Positions 20,220 through 27,992 of a DNA stretch of 37,463 nucleotides are shown in pieces; the first letter of the stretch is position 1, and each line of letters opens with the position of its first letter. Where the stretch lies: contig SYFY01000090.1 in the NCBI GenBank assembly GCA_005799745.1, positions 1-37,463 on the forward strand, read 5' to 3'. A program made the translations under genes and the position numbers. The DNA comes from Gammaproteobacteria bacterium. GTDB taxonomy: Bacteria > Pseudomonadota > Gammaproteobacteria > Pseudomonadales > Azotimanducaceae. A model generated the notes under the pieces. That model saw nothing but the letters and a program-made list of their open reading frames with translations, was not told the DNA's origin and did not search any database.

Positions 20220-21368
20220 ATGCGTAACCCCGTTTATCTGGACTATGCAGCGACCACACCCGTCGACCACGATGTCGCCAAGGCGATGGCTGCGTGTCTC
20301 GATATCGACGGCAACTTCGGCAATCCCGCGTCGCGCTCACACGTCTATGGCTGGAACGCGGAAGAAGCCGTTGAAACGGCGCGCACCCAACTGGCTGCGT
20401 TGATCGGCGCCGACGCCCGTGAAGTGATCTGGACGTCAGGTGCGACGGAATCGAACAACCTCGCCATCAAAGGTGTCGCCCAAGGTGCAAGGCGTCGGCA
20501 TATCGTCACCAGTCCCATCGAACACAAGGCCGTCGTCGATACTTGCAAGTATCTCGAAACCCAAGGGTTCGAGGTCACGTGGCTGAAACCTGCCGCCAAT
20601 GGCATCACTACACCGGATGCACTACGGGAAGCCTTGCGCCCGGATACACTGATCGCCTCGATCATGCATGCCAACAATGAACTGGGCGTGGTTAATGACA
20701 TCGCAGCACTCGGCGCGGTATGCCGTGTTAACGGGACGATCTTCCATACCGATGCGGCGCAGAGCGCAGGCAAAGTACCCATTGATGTCCGCCGCATGCA
20801 CGTGGACCTCATCTCCATTTCTGCTCACAAGATCTATGGTCCCAAAGGTGCTGGTGCACTTTATGTGCGGCGTGAACCGCCTGTTAGGTTGACACCCTTG
20901 CTCCACGGCGGTGGCCACGAGTTTGGTATGCGCTCTGGAACGCTCGCAACCCACCAGATTGTTGGGCTGGGCCTAGCTGCTGAGTTCATGCGCGAACGTA
21001 TGGCAGAAGAAAACCTTCGCATCCTGTCCCTTCGCAATCGTTTGCTGTCGCACCTTCGCCAATTGTCCGGAACGTCGTTGCATTGTGGTGATGCGCCGCG
21101 TTTGCCCGGGATCATCAACGTCGGCTTTGAAGGCGTTGATGGCGAAACGCTGCTCAATGCCCTCGACGATGTGGCTGTGTCCTCGGGTTCCGCCTGCACG
21201 TCGGCGAGTGTGGAGCCTTCGTATGTGCTCCGTGGAATAGGTATTACTGATGCACTTGCCCATGCCTCCGTTCGGTTCAGCGTGGGGCGTTACACTACGG
21301 AAGAGGAAATCGACCACGCTGGCACGCGCGTGGTCGACCTTGTCAGTCGGCTACGTTCTGGCCGCTGA
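20220..21368 (+). CDS. iscS: Cysteine desulfurase IscS, short C-terminus
   Basis: A 382-residue pyridoxal-phosphate cysteine desulfurase that takes sulfur from cysteine. It has the pyridoxal lysine in [10 protein letters not shown] (Lys204), the mobile-loop cysteine in [10 protein letters not shown] (Cys326), the GATESNN block, and HANNELG. It matches IscS of the ISC system (MHGGGHE-like [15 protein letters not shown]). Compared with Escherichia coli IscS (404 residues) it ends at [11 protein letters not shown] and lacks the last about 20 residues that include the surface used to bind IscU. No iscU, iscA, hscBA or fdx follows; the next gene is a small membrane protein. It may thus supply sulfur for tRNA thiolation or other acceptors rather than a local scaffold. 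The start ATG at 20220 begins [14 protein letters not shown]. Confidence 0.93.
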   Translation: MRNPVYLDYAATTPVDHDVAKAMAACLDIDGNFGNPASRSHVYGWNAEEAVETARTQLAALIGADAREVIWTSGATESNNLAIKGVAQGARRRHIVTSPIEHKAVVDTCKYLETQGFEVTWLKPAANGITTPDALREALRPDTLIASIMHANNELGVVNDIAALGAVCRVNGTIFHTDAAQSAGKVPIDVRRMHVDLISISAHKIYGPKGAGALYVRREPPVRLTPLLHGGGHEFGMRSGTLATHQIVGLGLAAEFMRERMAEENLRILSLRNRLLSHLRQLSGTSLHCGDAPRLPGIINVGFEGVDGETLLNALDDVAVSSGSACTSASVEPSYVLRGIGITDALAHASVRFSVGRYTTEEEIDHAGTRVVDLVSRLRSGR

Positions 21369-21396
21369 GGCTAAATCAAGACGTTAGGAAGGTCAC

Positions 21397-21774
21397 ATGA
21401 ACGATTGGTTTATCCTCTCTTCGGGTCTGTTGGCAGCATTGACCGCCGTCGTGCATCTCATCGCCGGCGGTAAGGATGTCGCGGCTCCGCTGCTGCAGAG
21501 TTCCTTGGACGAAGTGGTGAAACTGACGTTATATGCCTGTTGGCATCTCGTGTCCGTTTGCCTCGTTTTGTCTTCGCTTGCCTTGCTCTCAAATGGCATT
21601 GGTCTGGTCAACTCGCCTCCGATGGTCGCTTTCATCTCGGCGCTTTGGATTCTGTTCGGCGTGGTATTTCTTGTGATAACCGTTGGCGTCGCGAAACCGC
21701 AGGGGTTGTTTCGTCTGCCTCAGTGGATTCTTCTGGTTCCCGTTGGGCTGTTGGGGTTGTATGGCATTGCGTAG
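21397..21774 (+). CDS. Small integral membrane protein, unknown
   Basis: A 125-residue protein with four hydrophobic segments, at about 5-25, 45-68, 77-99 and 107-124, separated by short polar loops (for example AGGKDVAAPLLQSSLDE). The N-terminus MNDWFILSSGLLAALTAVVHL and the last residues LLGLYGIA look natural. The ATG is preceded by AGGAAGG, a good ribosome-binding site. I do not recognise a family. It is 28 bases downstream of iscS and on the same strand, so probably co-transcribed. Small four-helix inner-membrane proteins of this kind are common and no function should be assigned. Confidence 0.8.
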   Translation: MNDWFILSSGLLAALTAVVHLIAGGKDVAAPLLQSSLDEVVKLTLYACWHLVSVCLVLSSLALLSNGIGLVNSPPMVAFISALWILFGVVFLVITVGVAKPQGLFRLPQWILLVPVGLLGLYGIA

Positions 21775-22197
21775 GGGAACGGTCGTGCTGGCCTCGCGGC
21801 AGAAGCTGCGGCGGCAAGGCATGATCGCAGACGCGAGGTCTATCTCCCGACCTCAGTGTTGCCAGGTGCCATCCGGGTGAATGCCCGGCTGTTCGGAGGC
21901 GCGCCCAACTCGCCGCGCCACCCAGCCGAGGAACTTGAAGGTTCAGGAAGCGAACGGGAAAAAATGCTGGACGCTCTCCAGACCCGACTGGATAATGCGC
22001 CGCCCGAATCTGGCCTAAAGCCGTAACTCCCTGAAATTCAAAGACCTTGAGCCTGGGGGCGGCAGCAAAATGGGCTCCGATTAACAGCGGGATACTTAGG
22101 TTAGATACCCGAACGGCCTGCCGGTTGTCGATTCAAAGAACCTGTCGTGATTCAGAACAGAATTAGCGGACAGGCAAGCAAGCCTGGAGTTATTTTC
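21775..22197 (+). other. 423-base gap with several strong hairpins, possible structured RNA or small ORF
   Basis: No recognised gene. Four compact inverted repeats sit in a row: CCGGG/CCCGG (21873-21888), GGCGCG/CGCGCC (21898-21919), GAAC/GTTC (21931-21944) and CTGGA/TCCAG (21967-21981). A G-rich stretch (CTGGGGGCGGCAG) lies at 22053-22065. This density suggests a structured transcript. I see no match to tmRNA, RNase P RNA, SRP RNA or a riboswitch core. An alternative is that the frame of the preceding gene, after its TAG, stays open for 83 codons to a TAA at 22024-22026 with helix-like sequence (EREKMLDALQTRLDN), perhaps a small unannotated protein. The last 60 or so bases should hold the ndk promoter. 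Confidence 0.4.
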
Positions 22198-22626
22198 ATG
22201 AGCGTTGAACGTACGTTATCCATCGTCAAACCCGATGCCGTGGCCCGCAATGTCATCGGCGAAATCTGGTCCCGCTTCGAAAAAGGTGGGCTGCGCGTTG
22301 TCGCTGCACGCATGATGGTGCTGACGGAAGCCCAAGTCCGTGGCTTCTACGCTGAACACGACGAAAAAAAGTTCTTTCCGGCGTTGTGTGACTACATGCG
22401 ATCGGGTCCGGTCATGGTGCAGGTACTGGAAGGTGAAAACGCCATCGCGGTGAACCGCAAACTGATGGGCGCTACCAACCCGGCCGATGCCGAGCCGGGG
22501 ACAATCCGTGCTGATTTTGCCGAGTCCATCGATGCCAATGCAGTTCACGGATCCGATTCGCCAACTTCGGCAGCCCGCGAAATCGCATACTTCTTTAAGC
22601 CTGAAGACCTCTGCGCACGAAGCTGA
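22198..22626 (+). CDS. ndk: Nucleoside-diphosphate kinase
   Basis: A 142-residue NDK that balances nucleoside triphosphate pools by moving a phosphate through a histidine. It begins [15 protein letters not shown] and has the active-site block NAVHGSDS with catalytic His117, plus [22 protein letters not shown] sequence (85-104). The length is normal. The ATG at 22198 is preferred over an upstream in-frame codon at 22147, which adds 17 residues foreign to the family. It is followed after 47 bases by rlmN, its usual neighbour in Gammaproteobacteria. Confidence 0.96.
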   Translation: MSVERTLSIVKPDAVARNVIGEIWSRFEKGGLRVVAARMMVLTEAQVRGFYAEHDEKKFFPALCDYMRSGPVMVQVLEGENAIAVNRKLMGATNPADAEPGTIRADFAESIDANAVHGSDSPTSAAREIAYFFKPEDLCARS

Positions 22627-22673
22627 TCAAGGATCAGTTATCCCTAGAAGTCATGCTAGAAGGGGTTTGAGTC

Positions 22674-23855
22674 ATGACGGTCGAAGCCTCCAGTTTTTAC
22701 TCCTGGTCCAGAGACAAGCTGGAGGCTTTTTTTGTGGCTGCGGGACATCAGAAGTTTCGTGCCCGGCAGATGATGAAGTGGGTCTACCACCAAGGCCAGA
22801 CTGACGTACAAAGCATGACGGATCTCTCTCGCGTGCAGCGCGAGTGGTTATCCCAGACGCTCAACTTTCGCATGCCTGAAGTAGTCACCGTGGCCCGTTC
22901 CACCGATGGCACCATCAAGTGGGTCGTGCGGGTGACCAATGGCAACTGCGTGGAAACCGTGCTCATTCCGGACAAGGGTCGCAATACCCTGTGTGTCTCG
23001 TCCCAGGTGGGTTGCATGCTCGATTGCACCTTCTGCGCGACCGGCAAACAAGGCTTTAACGGCAACCTCTCCGTCGACGACATCATCGGCCAGGTGCTTA
23101 TTGCCAATGCAGACCTTGCGACGCGTGGTGAGGCCGTCTCCAACGTCGTCTTTATGGGCATGGGTGAGCCGCTGCTTAATTTTGACAATGTGCTCGACGC
23201 GACGTCGCTCCTGATGGACGACCTCGCTTTCGGTATCTCCAAACGACGTGTCACCGTCAGCACTGCCGGCCTAGTTCCTGGCATTCGTGCCCTCCGCAAA
23301 GCCACGGATGTGTCGCTCGCGATCTCTTTGCACGCCCCACGTAACGAGCTGCGAGATCAACTCGTCCCACTGAATCGCAAATACCCGATCGAGGTCTTGC
23401 TCGAGGCTTGTCGTGAATATCTCGATGGGCTTGGAGAAAAACGCAGCCTCACGATGGAGTACACGTTGATCGATGGCGTGAACGATTCACCGCGTGAAGC
23501 TCGTGAACTTGCTGGCCTGTTGCAGGACGTACGCTGCAAGATCAACCTTATCCCATTCAATCCTTTCCCCGGTTCAGGGTTTCGCCGACCAAGCATGGAC
23601 AATGTTCGAAATTTCCAGACGCTGCTGCTGAACGCGGGTTACGCAACGATGTTGCGAACCACCCGTGGCGATGACATCGCCGCGGCATGTGGCCAGTTGG
23701 TAGGCGAGGTGACTGACCGTACGCGTCGGCAAGAGCGATATCGCAATCGTCCCATGGAAGGCGCTGGGGTCGGAGTAAGGGATGGAGCAGTGAACGGAGC
23801 GGTAGATGGAGCGGTAGACGGAGCAATGCGAGTTTCCGTGCGAGAAGTCCTGTGA
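22674..23855 (+). CDS. rlmN: Dual-specificity 23S rRNA/tRNA adenine-C2 methyltransferase RlmN
   Basis: A 393-residue radical-SAM enzyme that methylates A2503 of 23S rRNA and A37 of some tRNAs. The cluster motif is Cys114-x3-Cys118-x2-Cys121 (CMLDCTFC), the resolving Cys339 is in DDIAAACGQL, and GMGEPLLNFDNV binds SAM. The N-terminal accessory domain starts WSRDKLEAFF. A terminator-like hairpin lies within codons 4-20. The C-terminal tail after NRPMEGAG is a four-residue repeat (GAVN GAVD GAVD GAMR) made by a 12-base tandem repeat, a recent expansion beyond the conserved domain. The ATG at 22674 is chosen. Confidence 0.95.
   Translation: MTVEASSFYSWSRDKLEAFFVAAGHQKFRARQMMKWVYHQGQTDVQSMTDLSRVQREWLSQTLNFRMPEVVTVARSTDGTIKWVVRVTNGNCVETVLIPDKGRNTLCVSSQVGCMLDCTFCATGKQGFNGNLSVDDIIGQVLIANADLATRGEAVSNVVFMGMGEPLLNFDNVLDATSLLMDDLAFGISKRRVTVSTAGLVPGIRALRKATDVSLAISLHAPRNELRDQLVPLNRKYPIEVLLEACREYLDGLGEKRSLTMEYTLIDGVNDSPREARELAGLLQDVRCKINLIPFNPFPGSGFRRPSMDNVRNFQTLLLNAGYATMLRTTRGDDIAAACGQLVGEVTDRTRRQERYRNRPMEGAGVGVRDGAVNGAVDGAVDGAMRVSVREVL
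22685..22733 (+). terminator. Perfect hairpin plus T7 tract inside the rlmN 5' coding region
   Basis: AGCCTCCAG (22685-22693) is exactly repeated in reverse complement as CTGGAGGCT (22719-22727), giving a nine-pair stem with a 25-base loop, followed at once by seven T (22727-22733). This is the shape of a Rho-independent terminator, yet it covers rlmN codons 4-20. The loop holds ACTCCTGG, whose CTGG can instead pair with the CCAG of the left arm, offering an alternative structure. It could attenuate transcription between ndk and rlmN. Ribosomes on rlmN would normally melt it. The hairpin is seen; the function is inferred. Confidence 0.55.
23784..23831 (+). repeat. 12-base tandem repeat at the end of rlmN
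   Basis: Four copies of a 12-base unit, consensus GGAGCGGTAGAC, lie at 23784, 23796, 23808 and 23820, the last one diverged. They encode GAVN, GAVD, GAVD and GAMR. Copies two and three differ by one base. The phase is a multiple of three, so unit gain or loss would keep the frame and only lengthen the tail. Confidence 0.85.
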
Positions 23856-23865
23856 TGGTCTGCGT

Positions 23866-24660
23866 ATGAAACTCCCCACCGATTCACTTAAGTCGCTTCA
23901 GCGTTATTCGAATACGTGCCTCGTGGTGCTGTGTACGTTGCTGGTCACGGGCTGTGTCACAGAGTCGACGGGTGGACTACCGAAACCGGCACCGCGAGAA
24001 GAGCGCGTCGAAGCGCAGCTCGCCGTTGCGCGTGGATACATTGGTGCTGCCAGCTGGGCCAACGCCAAACGAGCACTCGAGAAAGCCGCTGAACTCAACT
24101 CGAGTGTGCCCGAGGTCCATGTTCTGTATGCGGTGGTTTACGAAGGCGAAGGCGAACATGCGCTTGCCGAGACGCACTATCGTCGTGCCTTGCGCATGGC
24201 ATCGGCAGACCCGCAAGCGCTCTATAACTATGGCACCTTCCTCTATCGGCGGGGTCGTTTCGACGATGCGACCACACAGCTTGCTAAGGTCGTCAAAAAC
24301 ACCGATTACCGAGCTCGCGCCCAGGCCTTTGAGGCCCTTGGACTTGCGCAACTGGAAAACGGCGAGCAATACGAAGCGAGAGCCTCTTTTGAGCGTGCTT
24401 TGTCACTGAATGATCGACTCGGTCCCAGTGAGCTTGAATTGTCGTGGATGGCGTTCGACAACAACGACCTGCAAGAGTCGGTCAAACGTTATGAGCGTTA
24501 TCGAAGCATTGGCCGACCCACTGCACGCAGCATCTGCCTCGGTATGAAGATTGGTGCAGCCGTCGGCAATGTTGATCAAGTCGCAAGTAGCGGATTGGCG
24601 CTCAAGAATCTCTTCCCCAACGCGCGCGAGACACAGTCATGTCAGGTGCAGGGCCCATAG
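23866..24660 (+). CDS. pilF: Type IV pilus biogenesis lipoprotein PilF/PilW
   Basis: A 264-residue TPR lipoprotein. The signal ends in LLVTGC with the lipid-carrying Cys at residue 30. Residues 45 onward hold several tetratricopeptide repeats (ANAKRALEKAAELN, ALAETHYRRALRMASADPQALYNYGTFLYRRGRFDDA, and EARASFERALSLN are clear units). PilF (PilW in other species) helps assemble the PilQ secretin in the outer membrane. The position between rlmN and rodZ is the classical place. The end overlaps the rodZ start by 22 bases. The product is intact; whether the organism has pili cannot be seen from this window. Confidence 0.9.
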   Translation: MKLPTDSLKSLQRYSNTCLVVLCTLLVTGCVTESTGGLPKPAPREERVEAQLAVARGYIGAASWANAKRALEKAAELNSSVPEVHVLYAVVYEGEGEHALAETHYRRALRMASADPQALYNYGTFLYRRGRFDDATTQLAKVVKNTDYRARAQAFEALGLAQLENGEQYEARASFERALSLNDRLGPSELELSWMAFDNNDLQESVKRYERYRSIGRPTARSICLGMKIGAAVGNVDQVASSGLALKNLFPNARETQSCQVQGP

Positions 24661-25697
24661 CGACGCCGGAGTCGCCCGGACGCATCCTGCGCAGTGCGCG
24701 GGAAGCCATGGGTTTGTCTCGGCGCGAGATTGCGGAAGCGCTGTACCTGCTTGAATCCGTGGTTGTTGCGATCGAAGAAGATGACGTCGCACGGCAACCT
24801 GAGCCTGTGTTCATGCGAGGTTACGTTCGTAACTACGCGCGCCTCCTGAAGCTTGATCCTGAGCCGTTAATTGGAGCACTTGCGCCGGCACGTGCACCCA
24901 CACCTCAACGTACCATTCAAACGATGAATGAATCACCCAGCTTGATTTGGCCTGCGGTGGGTGTCGGACTTGCGCTCGCCGTGCTTGCGGGTGTGGTGAT
25001 TCATCTGCTGGGTGCACCTTCCGGTGAAAGTACCGCGGCGACCGCAGGCTTGGCATCGGTGAGCGCCCTCGAATCGGCGACACTCGAGCAGGTTTCGGAG
25101 GATGTTGCGGAGGAACTCACAACTCCTAGCAGCACCGAGCCTGCAGAAGCTCTGATCGAAGTTGAGAATGACGACGGCCCAGCGCAAGACCCGATGGGGC
25201 AAGATCTGAGGACGCAACCGCCGGCTGTGGGTGAGGGTGCACCGGCCACCGTCACCGCAGCCACCACCGAAACGGTCCCTGCAGATCGCGAAGCAGAGCA
25301 GCAAGAAAGTTCCACGCAGACCGACTCAGTAGCAGAAGCGGAGACTGAAGTGGCGGGTGTCGATGTCGCCACGGCGGCGACGGAACAAGGCATGGGCGGT
25401 GTAGTGCGAAAGCGATTGAACCGTGGTGATAACGATGCCATTCGTATCCATTTCACCGCCGATTGTTGGGTGCGCATCAAGGACAATACCGGTCGTATGA
25501 TCTTTAGCGATATGGGGCGTGCTGGAGTGGAAATGGAATTGGTGGGTAACGGCCCCTTCGATATCCTGTTGGGGTTCGCGCCTGCTGCCACCTTGCAGTG
25601 GAATGGGGCAGCCATCGCGCTCGAACCCCACATGCGCAACAATGTTGCGACACTCACACTCGATCAGTCCGTCGACGACGGTTCTGTGGAAGGATAA
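24639..25697 (+). CDS. rodZ: Cytoskeletal protein RodZ-like (HTH and DUF4115)
   Basis: A 352-residue membrane protein with a cytoplasmic helix-turn-helix domain (about 15-80: ILRSAREAMGLSRREIAEALYLL, then FMRGYVRNYARLLKLDPEPL), one transmembrane segment (102-126), a long acidic Thr/Ala/Glu-rich periplasmic linker (about 127-255), and a C-terminal DUF4115-like domain (about 265-350, RIHFTADCWVRIKDNTGR). In Escherichia coli RodZ links MreB to the elongation machinery and sets cell shape. The gene order is the usual one, but ispG, which normally follows, is absent here and hisS comes next, 15 bases after the stop. Confidence 0.88.
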   Translation: MSGAGPIATPESPGRILRSAREAMGLSRREIAEALYLLESVVVAIEEDDVARQPEPVFMRGYVRNYARLLKLDPEPLIGALAPARAPTPQRTIQTMNESPSLIWPAVGVGLALAVLAGVVIHLLGAPSGESTAATAGLASVSALESATLEQVSEDVAEELTTPSSTEPAEALIEVENDDGPAQDPMGQDLRTQPPAVGEGAPATVTAATTETVPADREAEQQESSTQTDSVAEAETEVAGVDVATAATEQGMGGVVRKRLNRGDNDAIRIHFTADCWVRIKDNTGRMIFSDMGRAGVEMELVGNGPFDILLGFAPAATLQWNGAAIALEPHMRNNVATLTLDQSVDDGSVEG

Positions 25698-25712
25698 ACA
25701 GAGGACGGCTGG

Positions 25713-26996
25713 ATGTTGCAGACCGTACGAGGTATGCGGGTGGTTCTTCCCGCAGAAAATCGCCGTTTCCGGTTCGTCGAAAACACCGTGCGCAAGGTGC
25801 TCGACCATTTCGCCTATGAAGAAGTACAACTGCCGCTGATTGAAGCGACCGAACTTTTCAGCCGCGGTGTAGGTGAAGCGACTGACATCGTCGAAAAAGA
25901 AATGTACGTGATGCAGGATCGTGATGGCGACAGCATCGCTTTGCGGCCAGAAGGTACGGCCGGGTGTGTGCGCGCACTCGAAGAAGCCGGGTTGCTCTAC
26001 AACCAGGTGCAGCGGGTCTATTACACCGGTCCTATGTTCCGTTATGAGCGGCCACAAAAAGGACGTTATCGGCAGTTCACCCAGATTGGCGCTGAGGCCT
26101 TTGGGTTTACTGGTCCTGATGTGGACGCGGAACTACTCGATCTGACAGCACGATGTTGGCGCGCGTTGGGGGTCGATGAACACGTCAGGCTTGAACTCAA
26201 TACGTTGGGTTCGCGGGAAAGCCGTCTCGCGTTCCGCGAAGCCCTGATCGCATACCTCACGCCTCATGCCCATGAGTTGGATGCAGACAGTCAGCGGCGA
26301 CTCACCACCAACCCACTACGCATTCTCGACAGTAAAGTGCCACGCACGCGCGAGATTCTCGAAGGCGCGCCGGAATTGCCGCAGTTTGTCGACGCGGCGA
26401 GCCGCGCGCATTTCGACGGTCTACAGCGGCTGCTCGACGATCTTGGGGTGAGTTTCGTCCTCAACTCGGCGCTGGTTCGAGGCCTCGACTACTATACCCA
26501 CACTGTCTTCGAGTGGGTTACGGACCGACTCGGCTCCCAAGGCACCGTCTGTGCGGGTGGTCGCTACGACGGACTTGTGGAGACCCTGGGTGGTCGTGCC
26601 TGTCCGGCAGCCGGTTTTGGCATGGGTCTTGAGCGGGTTATGTTGTTGCACGAGGTGATTCACCCGGATGCATTGGTCGTGGAGCAGAGCGTTGACCTCT
26701 ATGTATGTGTCCAAGATGTTTCGTTGACTGAAGCCGCGCTACGCACCACCAACCTGCTTCGTGACGGATTGCCGGGTTTACGCGTTCGTACGAACCTTGG
26801 CGGTGGCAAGCTCAAAGCCCAGTTCAAAAAAGCCGATGCCAGTGGTGCCCGGTGGGCCGTGGTCGTTGGCGGTGATGAAATTGCCCGCGGTACGGTGACG
26901 ATAAAGCCGCTGCGGGCGGACGATGGGGAACAATTGGAGTTGACTGTCGCCGCCCTGATCGAGCATGTTGCGCGCGCATCCAAGCTTCCCGGGTAA
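25713..26996 (+). CDS. hisS: Histidine--tRNA ligase
   Basis: A 427-residue class II synthetase that charges tRNA-His. Motif 2 is GPMFRYERPQKGRYRQFTQIG. The conserved DIVEKEMYV, RPEGTAGCVRA and LVRGLDYYTHTVFEW blocks are present, with the HisS-specific C-terminal anticodon domain after about residue 325 (VYVCVQD start). The start ATG at 25713 gives MLQTVRGMRVVLP; the N-terminus is a few residues shorter than in Escherichia coli but retains the RGM motif. GAGGAC upstream is a reasonable ribosome-binding site. The gene precedes yfgM after a 126-base gap with repeats. Confidence 0.95.
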   Translation: MLQTVRGMRVVLPAENRRFRFVENTVRKVLDHFAYEEVQLPLIEATELFSRGVGEATDIVEKEMYVMQDRDGDSIALRPEGTAGCVRALEEAGLLYNQVQRVYYTGPMFRYERPQKGRYRQFTQIGAEAFGFTGPDVDAELLDLTARCWRALGVDEHVRLELNTLGSRESRLAFREALIAYLTPHAHELDADSQRRLTTNPLRILDSKVPRTREILEGAPELPQFVDAASRAHFDGLQRLLDDLGVSFVLNSALVRGLDYYTHTVFEWVTDRLGSQGTVCAGGRYDGLVETLGGRACPAAGFGMGLERVMLLHEVIHPDALVVEQSVDLYVCVQDVSLTEAALRTTNLLRDGLPGLRVRTNLGGGKLKAQFKKADASGARWAVVVGGDEIARGTVTIKPLRADDGEQLELTVAALIEHVARASKLPG

Positions 26997-27017
26997 CCCG
27001 ATTGGGTCCGGGTCGTA

Positions 27018-27087
27018 CGGGTCCAGACGTTGAACTGGTCCAAAGTTTGAGCGGGTCCAGAGATAGAACTGGTCCGAAGATAAAAAG
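27018..27087 (+). repeat. Two imperfect 34-36-base direct repeats between hisS and yfgM
   Basis: Unit A begins at 27018 (CGGGTCCAGACGTTGAACTG...) and unit B at 27052 (CGGGTCCAGAGATAGAACTG...). In the first 28 positions 24 agree. Each unit contains CCAG-8 bases-CTGG, which can form a short hairpin, and further GGGTCC copies stand just before unit A. The gap is 126 bases and otherwise holds the yfgM start region. The repeats may be an mRNA element or a small drifted expansion; function is unknown. Confidence 0.65.
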
Positions 27088-27122
27088 CACCGATTGCGAA
27101 CCGAAGTCTGAGGAATCCGAGC

Positions 27123-27992
27123 GTGTCAGAGTATTTGAGTGAAGAAGAACAACTGGAACAGCTGCGCTCGTTCTGGAAGACCTGGGGCCTGTGGCTGTTG
27201 GCGGGTGTCGTGCTCGCTGTCGGCGGCTACGGTGGTTGGAACTGGTATCAGAGTTATGCTCGGGACAACGCGGAAAAAACCTCGGCGCTGTATCAGGAAT
27301 ATCTGGACGCTGGTGAAGATGCTGACAAAGCGGCGAAGGCGCTTAAAGCACTCGAAGAGGCCGCTGCCGGTAGTTCCTACCACAGTTTTGTTCTGTTGAA
27401 GCAAGCCGCCACCGCGGTAAAGGACGGCAAGCTGGCCGACGCGGAACCGCTGCTAAAACAGGTCGTCGAAAAAGGTGATGAGCCACTCTTGCGTAACCTC
27501 GCGAGCCTTCGTCTGGCTGCAGCGTTACAAGGATTGGATCGGGGCGATGAAGCACTGAAGTTGCTTGATCGTGTTGCCGGTGCGGGGTTCAAGACGGCAG
27601 CGCTTGAGATGAAAGGCGACATTCATATGGCGCGTGATGAGCTGACCCCAGCACATGCTGCATACAAGGCCGCTTTCGAAGCACTTGAAGCAGGTCAAAA
27701 AGACAGCCTGCTGGAAGCGAAGATGGCTAACGCGGCGCCCTTACCCGGTGCAAAAGCCGAATCAGGCGGTTCAGCGACGAGCAAGGCTGAACCTACAAAA
27801 GTAGATGCAGTGCAGGAAGCCGCTACACCAGAAGCAGCCGTACCGGAAGAAATAGCGACAGAAGAAACTGCGGCACCAAACGCAGCCGATGCGCCCACTG
27901 CGCAAACACCTGCAGATGCAGCAGCCCCCGCTGACACGGCAACGCGTACAGAAACTCCACCGGAATCGGTTGAGACAACGAATGATGAATAG
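27123..27992 (+). CDS. yfgM: YfgM-like TPR inner-membrane protein with long acidic tail
   Basis: A 289-residue protein. It has one N-terminal membrane anchor (about 21-41, after SEEEQLEQLRSFWKTWG), then a periplasmic TPR-like helical domain to about residue 200. The anchor context and place between hisS and bamB identify YfgM (a tetratricopeptide protein associated with SecYEG and PpiD in Escherichia coli). The C-terminus from about residue 205 is a low-complexity Ala/Thr/Pro/Glu tail with runs such as EEIATEETAAPNAADAP; Escherichia coli YfgM is about 206 residues, so roughly 80 residues are extra. The start GTG at 27123 is directly before SEYLSEEEQ. Its end overlaps the bamB start. Confidence 0.88.
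   Translation: MSEYLSEEEQLEQLRSFWKTWGLWLLAGVVLAVGGYGGWNWYQSYARDNAEKTSALYQEYLDAGEDADKAAKALKALEEAAAGSSYHSFVLLKQAATAVKDGKLADAEPLLKQVVEKGDEPLLRNLASLRLAAALQGLDRGDEALKLLDRVAGAGFKTAALEMKGDIHMARDELTPAHAAYKAAFEALEAGQKDSLLEAKMANAAPLPGAKAESGGSATSKAEPTKVDAVQEAATPEAAVPEEIATEETAAPNAADAPTAQTPADAAAPADTATRTETPPESVETTNDE

Noticed and set aside
21775..22197. 6S RNA, tmRNA, RNase P RNA, SRP RNA or cobalamin riboswitch
   Set aside because: The length of part of the region is similar to 6S RNA and a TGTTCG motif occurs, but the closing stem and the conserved cores of these RNAs are not found by eye.
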